Positions 1 through 5,825 of a stretch of DNA of 5,850 nucleotides are shown one piece after another. The position numbers and the translations under genes are program-made. The DNA comes from Aliivibrio_A kagoshimensis. GTDB taxonomy: Bacteria; Pseudomonadota; Gammaproteobacteria; Enterobacterales; Vibrionaceae. The stretch's first letter is position 1. The number at the start of each line of letters is the position of its first letter. Where the stretch lies: the NCBI RefSeq assembly GCF_050337105.1, contig NZ_JAKJSQ010000121.1, positions 1 through 5,850 on the forward strand. The letters are read 5' to 3'. Below the pieces are notes generated by a model. That model was not told where the DNA came from, did not search any database, and saw only the letters and a program-made list of their open reading frames with translations.

Positions 1-124
1 AAGTATATATTCGTAATGTGTTTTTTTATAGTTAAAAAAAGAGCTGTGATATCGACGGCTGTGAACTGAGAGCCATTATTTAGTGAAAGTTCAATACATA
101 TTTCTATTTTCGTCGAAATATTTG

Positions 125-153
125 TTGACGTTAAATTCTTCCTTGTCTATATT
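125..153 (+). promoter_or_regulatory. Sigma70-type promoter of the permease gene
   Basis: TTGACG at 125-130 and TATATT at 148-153 are separated by exactly 17 bp and each match the sigma70 consensus at 5 of 6 positions. The start codon at 187 lies about 27 bp beyond the expected transcription start. The octamer TCGAAATA occurs on both sides of the promoter (113-120 and 164-171), which could be an operator pair, but no known regulator site is recognised. Bases 1-110 hold no gene I can support. Confidence 0.6.
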
Positions 154-186
154 TCTGGAATATTCGAAATAACTAAGGATCTCACC

Positions 187-1139
187 ATGCAACCTGACAC
201 TATCACGATGGCAAAAGAAGCGTTTGATATGTTTTTATATCTCGCCGTAGAGTTAACCATACTTTTTTTAGTCATCAACTATTTCGTTGGAATATTGCAA
301 GAGTTCATCTCACCTGAAAAGATAAAATCGATCTTGAGCTCCCGAAATGGCAAAGGTTATGTGGTTGCCGCTCTATTGGGTTCTATTACTCCTTTTTGCT
401 CTTGTTCTACCATTCCATTTCTAAAGGGGCTACTGCGTGCGAAAACGGGTTTTGGGCCAATGATGGTATTTTTGTTTGCCAGTCCACTGTTGAACCCTGT
501 AGTGATTGGGCTTTTTGTCGTCACTTTTGGTGCAAATGTCGCTGTTTTCTATTTCCTCATTGCTATATCAGTGTCGGTTACGGCAGGATTTACGCTTGAA
601 AAACTAGGTTTTGAGCGTTACGTAAAACCGGAAGCGTACTTACAGCAAACAGCAGTTGTTCAGATACTAGTGATGATGTCATTTGCGGGACTGGTAATGG
701 TGGCGCAGTATTAACTGTTGCGGCACCGAACCGCTGGCTGCAGATTTGGACTGCAACCTGGAAAGATTTTAAAAGCGTCTTACCTTACCTGTTCATCAGT
801 ATTTCTATCGGCGCACTAATATATGGGCTTGTGCCTACTGAACTTATCGCAGAGTACGCTGGGGCCGATAAATGGTATGCGATTCCTGTGGCTGCGGTTA
901 TTGGCATCCCTCTTTATATTCGTGCGGCGGCGGTGATCCCTCTCAGCGCAGCGTTAGTTCAAAAAGGGATGGCGCTGGGTTCTGTCATGGCGTTAATAAT
1001 CGGCAGTTCCGGTGCGAGTTTAACAGAGGTTATTTTACTTAAATCTATATTCAAAACCCCGATGATCGTTGCTTTTCTAACGGTAGTATTGGGGATGGCC
1101 ATCAGCGCCGGGTATTTATATAGTGTGATATTTGGTTAA
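187..1139 (+). pseudogene. YraQ/ArsP_2-family permease, frameshifted
   Basis: This is a polytopic inner-membrane permease of the PF03773 type (formerly DUF318), the family that includes organoarsenical exporters of the ArsP kind; the substrate here is unknown. The N-terminal part (187-714, 175 codons) has hydrophobic segments near residues 15-37, 58-80, 92-110 and 112-137. It carries the family signature TPFCSCS at residues 68-74, followed by FASPLLNPVVIGL. The C-terminal part is in the -1 frame, open from 615 to 1139, and carries the conserved second half: VLPYLFISISIGALIYG, PTELIAEYAG, then IGIPLYIR and IIGSSGASLTEVILLK. Restoring one base gives about 317 residues, normal for the short form of the family. 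The 3' half has no ribosome binding site and its first in-frame ATG is at 969, so it is unlikely to be made alone. The start at 187 follows TAAGGAT (174-180) at good spacing. It may be a true pseudogene or a sequencing error; I see no slippery heptamer that would suggest programmed frameshifting. Confidence 0.85.
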
Positions 1140-1152
1140 TCGATCTCAGTCT

Positions 1153-1202
1153 CTGTTAAGAGTAACAGCGTTTGTTAGCATGTTTCTATCTGTTTAACAG
1201 CG
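1153..1202. repeat. Two related CTGTTA/TAACAG inverted repeats between permease and acetyltransferase
   Basis: CTGTTA (1153-1158), the loop AGAG and TAACAG (1163-1168) form a perfect 6-bp hairpin just after the permease stop. A second, compact version, CTGTTTAACAG, lies at 1190-1200. Both end in TAACAGCG (1163-1170 and 1195-1202), so the element is repeated at a 32-bp step. The first copy could act as a weak terminator, but only short T runs follow it. A duplicated operator in front of the acetyltransferase gene fits at least as well. Confidence 0.45.
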
Positions 1203-1216
1203 CTGGAGATTGCCTC

Positions 1217-1978
1217 ATGGAATACATCACTTTAACGCCCTCAAATATAGTAACAGAGCATATCTGCTGCGCGTTTTCAGACAAAAAATGTAAAGAGAGT
1301 TACGCTGCTAAAAAAACATGGTTAACGGAAGCGTTTCATCATGGTTATGTCTTTAGGCGACTAGATGAACGGGCGAAGGTGTTTATTGAATATGGCCCAG
1401 CAGAGACAGCTTGGTTACCCATTAATGCGTCAAACTATCTCGCGTTAGGTTGTTTTTGGGTATCAGGGAAATACAAAGGTGAAGGGCATGGAAAGCAGCT
1501 ATTAAACGATGTTCTTCTTGCCGCTAAGCAGCAGAAAAAACATGGAATAGTAACGGTAGTTGGTAAAAAAAAGAATCATTTTATGAGTGATACTAAGTGG
1601 TTAATGAAGCAGGGCTTTCAACTGTGTGATGAAGCACCGAATGGATTTATATTACTCTATTTACCCATCATTACCGAGGCAGTAAAACCGAAATTTTCAG
1701 ATCACGTTCATTCTGATACGCCAACATTTGATGGTTGTGTCGTCTACTATTCTAATCGATGCCCTTTCTCAGAGTATCATGTGAATGTGTCACTTATTGA
1801 GAGCTGTAACAAGCGAAAAATCCCCCTACATATCGTAAAGCTTGAATCCTTAACCCAAGCTCAAAACTGCCCGTCACCCGCCACAATCTTTAGCCTTTAT
1901 TATAATGGAGAATTTGTAACCACAGATATAAGCGCTTGTATGGATAAGAGATTTGATAAGTTTGTTAAGGTTGAATAG
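1217..1978 (+). CDS. GNAT acetyltransferase with C-terminal YoaP-like domain
   Basis: Predicted cytoplasmic protein of 253 residues in two domains. Residues about 1-150 are a GNAT acyl-CoA-dependent N-acetyltransferase. The core strand ALGCFWVSG (76-84) is followed by the acetyl-CoA pyrophosphate loop KGEGHGKQLL (87-96) and helix. Residues about 160-253 match the YoaP-like domain found fused to GNATs. I read it as a thioredoxin-type fold: strand GCVVYYSN, then RCPFSEY with a single Cys182 at the helix start, then a later NCPSPATIF segment (218-225) in the place of the cis-proline loop, and a final strand pair and helix. Acceptor substrate is unknown. I chose the ATG at 1217 because GGAG (1205-1208) lies 8 bp upstream and the protein then starts MEYITLTPSN; the earlier in-frame start at 1172 has no such site and adds an unlikely leader. 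The gene follows the broken permease by 77 bp, so they may be functionally linked. Its stop is 4 bp from that of the convergent LysR gene. Confidence 0.85.
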   Translation: MEYITLTPSNIVTEHICCAFSDKKCKESYAAKKTWLTEAFHHGYVFRRLDERAKVFIEYGPAETAWLPINASNYLALGCFWVSGKYKGEGHGKQLLNDVLLAAKQQKKHGIVTVVGKKKNHFMSDTKWLMKQGFQLCDEAPNGFILLYLPIITEAVKPKFSDHVHSDTPTFDGCVVYYSNRCPFSEYHVNVSLIESCNKRKIPLHIVKLESLTQAQNCPSPATIFSLYYNGEFVTTDISACMDKRFDKFVKVE

Positions 1979-1982
1979 CCAC

Positions 1983-2888
1983 TCACTCAATCTCTTGATC
2001 GAAGCACTGCTGTTTTAACCATCGGCCTAGGGTGACGATTTCAGACTGCTTCTCACGTGCTTTTTTATAGACAAAATAGAAGTTATCACCGGTAGGGAGG
2101 TCGTGCATCGGAATACGAACAAAGTCGTGTTGCCTATCTTGATCTGACATGAAGTAGTTATTGAGCAGCGCAATACCTTGATCGTAGCGTGCTGCCTCGG
2201 CGGCTAAAATCATATGGCTGAAATGGGTTACTTGAACATTTTTGGGAATGGTAAAGTTTCCTAATTGTGCCCATTTGGTCCAGTCTTCTCCGGCAGTGCT
2301 AGTGGGAAATACAGACTTAACAGTGAGTAGCGGCAATTGCCACATCGCTTCTGGTAAGGGTTTATCTTGTATCTGTTGCCACAGCTTTCGGCTGCATACC
2401 GGGTACAACTGCTCTTTGTAGAGAAACTCACTGACGTAGTTCTTTTTTGCTGGAGAGATAGTAATGAAACAGTCAGCTACTTGCTCGCTTAACACTGGGT
2501 TCTCAGCCACCATGTTGAGGGTCAACTCAATCTCAGGATGTAACTGCTTTAAATTCTCTAGACGGGGAATTAGCCACTTCACTGCAAGTGAGCTGTAGAT
2601 AGCCAAACGAATTTTTCCACTCTCGCCTTCACGAATTTGTTGGCTAGACTGCGAAATATTGACTAATGCATTACTGATCTCTTCAAAGTACCGTTCCCCG
2701 ATAGGGGTCAGTGATAGGTTCCTTCCTTGGCGGGTAAACAGTGATTCACCCAAATACTCCTCCAGCAGACGCACTTGATGGCTGACTGCACTTTGGGTCA
2801 CATTCATCTCTTCAGCGGATTTTGAAAAGCTATTATAACGAGCAACCGCTTCAAAATATTGCACCGCTCGTAGAGGAGGAAGTTTCAT
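1983..2888 (-). CDS. LysR-family transcriptional regulator (GcvA-type)
   Basis: DNA-binding transcriptional regulator of 301 residues, the normal LysR length. The N-terminus (LPPLRAVQYFEAVARYNSFS) and the winged helix-turn-helix at about residues 20-40 (with the recognition segment NVTQSAVSHQVRLLE) are typical of the GcvA/AmpR branch. A linker helix runs to about residue 90. The effector domain follows, from GKIRLAIYSSLAVKWLIPRL (91-110), then the predicted ligand-binding lobes to the end. The inducer cannot be read from the sequence. The start is supported by the family-typical first residues and by GAGG (2899-2902 on the - strand) 10 nt upstream. It is divergent from the EamA exporter gene with 105 bp between the start codons, the classic layout of a LysR regulator and its target, so control of the exporter and of itself is a reasonable inference. 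Confidence 0.93.
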   Translation of the reverse strand: MKLPPLRAVQYFEAVARYNSFSKSAEEMNVTQSAVSHQVRLLEEYLGESLFTRQGRNLSLTPIGERYFEEISNALVNISQSSQQIREGESGKIRLAIYSSLAVKWLIPRLENLKQLHPEIELTLNMVAENPVLSEQVADCFITISPAKKNYVSEFLYKEQLYPVCSRKLWQQIQDKPLPEAMWQLPLLTVKSVFPTSTAGEDWTKWAQLGNFTIPKNVQVTHFSHMILAAEAARYDQGIALLNNYFMSDQDRQHDFVRIPMHDLPTGDNFYFVYKKAREKQSEIVTLGRWLKQQCFDQEIE

Positions 2889-2891
2889 TAT

Positions 2892-2977
2892 TAGTTTACC
2901 TCATGCTAAGTAAGTTTATATCATTATACTTCACCAAAAACATAGCATATGCTCTCGTCATATTCGAGGCTAAACTA
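2892..2977. promoter_or_regulatory. Divergent control region of the LysR regulator and EamA exporter
   Basis: On the - strand a perfect TATAAT (2923-2928) is well placed as the -10 of the regulator gene. On the + strand TATACT (2925-2930) overlaps it and could serve the exporter; neither has a good -35, as is common for LysR-controlled promoters. The perfect palindrome AGCATATGCT (2944-2953) covers the -35 position of the regulator promoter and is a candidate operator. Farther out, TAGTTTACCTC (2892-2902) and GAGGCTAAACTA (2966-2977) are inverted copies differing by one inserted base. Both lie in the leader of their own gene, so the region is close to mirror-symmetric. Confidence 0.5.
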
Positions 2978-2993
2978 TTTAAAAGGAGCGGTT

Positions 2994-3872
2994 ATGCCAA
3001 AGATGTCAGTTGGTTTTGCTATGACGCTACTTATTGTTGGTAATCTTATTGCGGTCTTATCCGATGCGATGGTCAAGACGTTAGATTCTGATATTTCAAT
3101 TTTCCAATTTGTCTTTTTTCGTCAGTTAACGGCGGTAATGATACTGCTTCCGTTTTGTATGAAAAGCAGTAAAAAAAGCTTCATTAACGGTTTGAAGTGG
3201 CACATGTTGCGTGGGCACATCTGGTTATTTGGGGCGGTATTCATGGTGTTTGCGATTAACTCTATGCCTTTAGCGACAGCCAATGCGATCTTTTATGCGG
3301 CACCATTGATTATGATGCCATTAGCGATGGTGGTCTTTAAAGAGAAACTAACCAAGCACTCTGTTGCGGCTGGTGTCATTGGCTTTTTAGGAGTGTTAGT
3401 GGTGATACGCCCAACCGAGATCAACTGGGCTGCAATTGCTGCATTGATTGTGGCGATCACCTTAGCAGCAAACAATCTTTTGATACGAAAACTGCCAAAA
3501 GAGCAGACAGTACCGCAAACTCTGCTATTGACTAATTTAGTAGGTATCCCTGCTTCGCTCGCATTGGCGTTATGGGAAGGCAGCGTTTGGAATTGGGAAC
3601 CGATGTTAACGGCTGCGGGATCGAGTGTGTTTATTCTGATTTATGCCGCGACATGCGTGATCGCTTACCGTTCTGCGGAAAGTAACAAGATTGCCAGCGC
3701 CGAATACAGTGGTTTACTCGGTGCAGTGGGTGTGGGTTTGATTTGGTTTGATGAAACCCCAGACTTGGCGATGTTACTGGGTACTGCTTTGATCATCTTC
3801 CCTTTAGTATGGTTAGCCAACGTGGAGTCTAAGAAGCGTCGTGAGATGAGTGACGCGATCATTGAGTCATAA
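2994..3872 (+). CDS. EamA/DMT-family transporter (10-TM exporter)
   Basis: Inner-membrane protein of 292 residues of the drug/metabolite transporter superfamily, usually a metabolite exporter; the substrate is unknown. It consists of two EamA repeats (residues about 9-138 and 147-276), each about five membrane helices, 10 in all. The first repeat ends with the typical VVFKEKLTKHSVAAGVIGFLGVLVVIRP. The second contains SAEYSGLLGAVGVGLIWFDETPD and the closing LLGTALIIFPLVWLA, followed by a basic cytoplasmic tail (SKKRRE). I chose the ATG at 2994 because AAGGAG (2983-2988) lies 5 nt before it and the first helix follows directly; the in-frame ATG at 2949 falls inside the promoter palindrome. The gene is divergent from a LysR regulator that probably controls it. 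No other gene follows closely, so it is likely monocistronic. Confidence 0.92.
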   Translation: MPKMSVGFAMTLLIVGNLIAVLSDAMVKTLDSDISIFQFVFFRQLTAVMILLPFCMKSSKKSFINGLKWHMLRGHIWLFGAVFMVFAINSMPLATANAIFYAAPLIMMPLAMVVFKEKLTKHSVAAGVIGFLGVLVVIRPTEINWAAIAALIVAITLAANNLLIRKLPKEQTVPQTLLLTNLVGIPASLALALWEGSVWNWEPMLTAAGSSVFILIYAATCVIAYRSAESNKIASAEYSGLLGAVGVGLIWFDETPDLAMLLGTALIIFPLVWLANVESKKRREMSDAIIES

Positions 3873-3888
3873 TATTGATTTATCAATA
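3873..3888. repeat. AT-rich inverted repeat after the EamA gene
   Basis: TATTGAT (3873-3879) and ATCAATA (3882-3888) are perfect complements with a 2-nt centre and begin at the base after the exporter stop codon. The stem is AT-rich and is not followed by a T run, so it is a poor intrinsic terminator and may be a protein-binding site or RNA-end structure. Confidence 0.35.
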
Positions 3889-3891
3889 ATT

Positions 3892-3943
3892 ATAATCGAA
3901 ACATGGATTAGTGCTTGATAATCGAAATAAGGAAGCAGAGAAT
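3892..3943 (+). promoter_or_regulatory. Direct repeats and weak promoter candidate upstream of the AbrB-family gene
   Basis: The decamer ATAATCGAAA is present twice (3892-3901 and 3918-3927), a 26-bp step. TTGATA (3915-3920) overlaps the second copy and is followed after 17 bp by GAGAAT (3938-3943), a fair -35 with a mediocre -10. A second possible pair is TTGATT (3961-3966) and TCTAGT (3984-3989), also 17 bp apart. I cannot decide between them by eye. Confidence 0.3.
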
Positions 3944-3963
3944 TACTGGTGTCGTTGCCATTG

Positions 3964-4005
3964 ATTGAATGAATACGGTACGCTCTAGTGTCGTATTGAT
4001 TCAAT
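3964..4005. repeat. 14-bp inverted repeat upstream of the AbrB-family gene
   Basis: ATTGAATGAATACG (3964-3977) and CGTATTGATTCAAT (3992-4005) are complementary at 13 of 14 positions, with a 14-nt spacer. Arms this long are unlikely by chance in a gap of 214 bp. The stem is AT-rich and is followed only by TTTT after four more bases, so an operator or RNA leader structure is as likely as a terminator for the exporter upstream. Confidence 0.5.
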
Positions 4006-4029
4006 TACGTTTTCCCGCCTGCAGAGCTC

Positions 4030-4079
4030 CCTTTTGTCTGTGAGAAACGAAAGTGCACGTTACCACTTTTCTCAAAAGG
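4030..4079 (+). promoter_or_regulatory. Leader hairpin that can hide the ribosome binding site of the AbrB-family gene
   Basis: CCTTTT (4030-4035) pairs with AAAAGG (4074-4079), which is the Shine-Dalgarno core of the gene starting at 4087. Inside it, GAGAA (4042-4046) pairs with TTCTC (4069-4073), and AAGTG (4051-4055) pairs with CACTT (4064-4068). The loop is CACGTTAC (4056-4063). This gives 16 base pairs in three blocks, with unpaired bases only on the 5' side (4036-4041 and 4047-4050). Folding would block ribosome access. No known riboswitch class is recognised. Confidence 0.5.
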
Positions 4080-4086
4080 AACCGAA

Positions 4087-5091
4087 ATGCTTTATACGAT
4101 GTTGTTTGCTTTCTCCGGTGCAGTGATTGCGAGTTATTTTCGCATTCCGATGGGGGAAGTATTTGGTAGTATGATCGGGGTGCTTTTAGCAAACAAAGTC
4201 TCATCTAGGTTATTGAGTATTCCTCGTTACTCTCTGATATTTATTCAACTTATACTTGGACTGAGCGTTGGAAACTTGATGGATGTAAATCAGTTTTCCG
4301 ACTACATCAATTGGCAGGTAGCCAGTGGGTTAATGCTGTGTATGGCCTTACAAGTGTGGTTTGGCTATTTATGGCTGAGTAAAGTGGGGCAGTGGACTAA
4401 GAGTGACAGTTTACTCGCGTCGGTGCCTGGTGCGATGGCCGCTATATTGGTGGTGTTAAAAGATCAAGAGACTCCCTCACCTAGAGTGATCTTCGCGCAC
4501 AGTACCCGTTTGGTGGTATTGATAATTATCTCGGGAATTCTTGCGTCGTATCTGGATATCTCTGTCGCGAAAGAGAGCGTAGAAGCAGTCAGTGTGGATA
4601 GCATGACGGGTTTACTCTTGGTCTCTATTATCGCCACAGTTGTGGGTTTCTTGTTAACCAAAGTGGGTCTTGCTGCTCCCTATATCATTACGGGATTAGC
4701 CACGGCGATGCTGAGTAACTATTGGTCAATAGATCTACTGTCATATACCGTACCTGATCAGCTCATCTCTATCTCTAGCGTGTTGTTAGGAGCATTGATT
4801 GCCACCAACTTACAGCATATTCAACGCTCTGAAGTGTTGGCCTATTTACGTTGTGGTTTGACGGTGACTTTGATCAGTATTAGCGTTACCGTAATGATGG
4901 CATTTTTATATAGCTTGATGGTCGAACAGTCATTTTTAGTGTTGTTGATTTCATGGGCACCAGGCAGCTTAGAGACGATGGCGATTACTGCACTCTATTT
5001 AGGGTTAGAGCCGGCGTTTGTGATGGTCAATCATGTGATTCGATTGACGGTTCTGCAAATGTTACCTTCGATGATGGGCTTTAAAAAATAG
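4087..5091 (+). CDS. AbrB-family (PF05145) membrane protein
   Basis: Inner-membrane protein of 334 residues belonging to the family annotated as AbrB family transporter or putative ammonia monooxygenase. Those names are historical: it is an integral membrane protein, not the DNA-binding AbrB, and its function is not established. It has the family's two-fold repeat. The first half has FRIPMGEVFGSMIGVLLAN (18-36), then LILGLSVGNLM (55-65), SVPGAMAAILVV (112-123) and an RLVVLIII helix. The second half has LAAPYIITGLATAMLS (195-210), SVLLGALIATNLQ (231-243), then WAPGSLETMAITALYLGLEPAFVMVNHVIRL (290-320). The two PG-containing loops are the hallmark. Start at 4087: AAAAGGA (4074-4080) lies 6 nt upstream. 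The leader can fold to hide this site, suggesting translational control. It stands alone between the exporter gene and a convergent terminator. Confidence 0.9.
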   Translation: MLYTMLFAFSGAVIASYFRIPMGEVFGSMIGVLLANKVSSRLLSIPRYSLIFIQLILGLSVGNLMDVNQFSDYINWQVASGLMLCMALQVWFGYLWLSKVGQWTKSDSLLASVPGAMAAILVVLKDQETPSPRVIFAHSTRLVVLIIISGILASYLDISVAKESVEAVSVDSMTGLLLVSIIATVVGFLLTKVGLAAPYIITGLATAMLSNYWSIDLLSYTVPDQLISISSVLLGALIATNLQHIQRSEVLAYLRCGLTVTLISISVTVMMAFLYSLMVEQSFLVLLISWAPGSLETMAITALYLGLEPAFVMVNHVIRLTVLQMLPSMMGFKK

Positions 5092-5149
5092 TAGATGTGT
5101 TAAAAGAACGTTTGAGGGAATTGGAATTCAATATGAGATAAGTTAACAA

Positions 5150-5180
5150 TAAAGCTTAGATAGAACTAATCTAAGCTTTA
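5150..5180. terminator. Intrinsic terminator shared by two convergent genes
   Basis: TAAAGCTTAGAT (5150-5161) and ATCTAAGCTTTA (5169-5180) form a perfect 12-bp stem around the 7-nt loop AGAACTA. It lies between the ends of the AbrB-family gene (+) and the PEP-CTERM gene (-), and a T-rich stretch (5182-5196) follows on the + strand. The - strand exit is less T-rich. The stem is AT-rich but long, so it probably stops transcription from at least the + side. Confidence 0.65.
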
Positions 5181-5191
5181 CTGATATTTTA

Positions 5192-5791
5192 TTATTGAAC
5201 TTTACGATTTCTCGATATGACTAAGCCACAAAGGCCCAGCAAAAAGATTGCGATTGTTGATGGTTCAGGTACATCATAATGAATAGAACCATTCCACGTT
5301 CTAGGGTTAAATGCAGATCCAAACAGGCCACCAATGCCTATACCTGTCACGACTTGTAGGTCATCATTTTCAAATAGATTCGCCCCATTGGTATACTTCA
5401 TCGTTGAATCATCTGTTGTTATATAAACACCAAATGATTTTGCGGCTTCTAGATAAAAATCACTAATATCAATAAATGTAGGGTTATTGGTTCCACTGCT
5501 AATGCCAAAAGAGCTACTGACAAGTGTCCAGGCTGATGCATTGTTTTCAAAGCCCGTATAGCTGCCTGTTTTAATATAGACATCAATCAAAACATCTGAA
5601 CCGATTGTATTCTCCAAATTTACGTCTAAGCCAGTAATCAATAGATCATTTGAAAAAGTGGTAAGATCAAACATGTTTCCAGTGTGACCATTATTACTAT
5701 TAAAAGTGGTAGTAATCATGCTTGCATTGGTTACCCACGTGCAGCTAATCAGTAAAAATGTCAGTGTTGAGCGAATTATTGTTTTTAGCAT
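5192..5791 (-). CDS. Secreted PEP-CTERM sorting-domain protein, function unknown
   Basis: Exported protein of 199 residues. The first 23 residues are a Sec signal peptide: LKTIIR is the basic part, STLTFLLISCTWV the hydrophobic core, and cleavage after TNA is likely. The body (about 25-172) is rich in Asn, Thr, Gly and Ser with alternating strand-like segments (LLITGLDVNL, DVLIDVYIKTG, FGVYITTDDS, PRTWNGSIHYD), suggesting a beta-sandwich; it has only one Cys outside the core, in the tail. The C-terminus is a textbook PEP-CTERM tail: VPEPST (174-179), a membrane segment (about 180-193) and the basic end SRNRK. In this family the tail is removed by an exosortase at the membrane, with the product going to the envelope or exopolysaccharide matrix; no exosortase is in the window. 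I chose the ATG at position 5791 since AAGGA lies 6 nt before it; the longer frame from 5833 would place that site inside the gene. By eye it is more AT-rich than its neighbours. Confidence 0.85.
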   Translation of the reverse strand: MLKTIIRSTLTFLLISCTWVTNASMITTTFNSNNGHTGNMFDLTTFSNDLLITGLDVNLENTIGSDVLIDVYIKTGSYTGFENNASAWTLVSSSFGISSGTNNPTFIDISDFYLEAAKSFGVYITTDDSTMKYTNGANLFENDDLQVVTGIGIGGLFGSAFNPRTWNGSIHYDVPEPSTIAIFLLGLCGLVISRNRKVQ

Positions 5792-5819
5792 TATGATTCC
5801 TTGTGGAGTGTTACTTTTC

Positions 5820-5825
5820 ATTATA
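5820..5825 (-). promoter_or_regulatory. -10 element of the PEP-CTERM gene
   Basis: A perfect TATAAT on the - strand lies 28 bp upstream of the chosen start codon, a good position for a short leader. No convincing -35 is seen before the window edge. The short inverted repeat TGCT/AGCA (5827-5839) lies immediately upstream and might help an activator or repressor bind. Confidence 0.45.

Noticed and set aside
615..714. Programmed ribosomal frameshifting in the permease gene
   Set aside because: Reading all codons of the overlap I find no X XXY YYZ slippery heptamer, and no such mechanism is known to me in this family.
1172..1216. Upstream start of the acetyltransferase (adds MLACFYLFNSAGDCL)
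   Set aside because: It has no ribosome binding site and overlaps the inverted repeats, while the ATG at 1217 has GGAG at proper spacing.
2949..2993. Longer N-terminus for the EamA exporter
   Set aside because: The ATG at 2949 is inside a promoter palindrome with no ribosome site; AAGGAG supports the start at 2994.
2822..3043. A small + strand reading frame of 73 codons across the regulator start and exporter start
   Set aside because: It is antisense to the regulator gene, runs through the divergent promoter, and resembles no protein.
3944..4086. Known riboswitch in the AbrB-family leader
   Set aside because: I do not see the conserved cores of the TPP, glycine, lysine, cobalamin or cyclic di-GMP classes; only the hairpins themselves are supported.
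4001..4204. A - strand reading frame of 67 codons over the AbrB-family leader
   Set aside because: It covers the hairpin and the start of a clear + strand gene, has no family resemblance, and looks like an antisense shadow.
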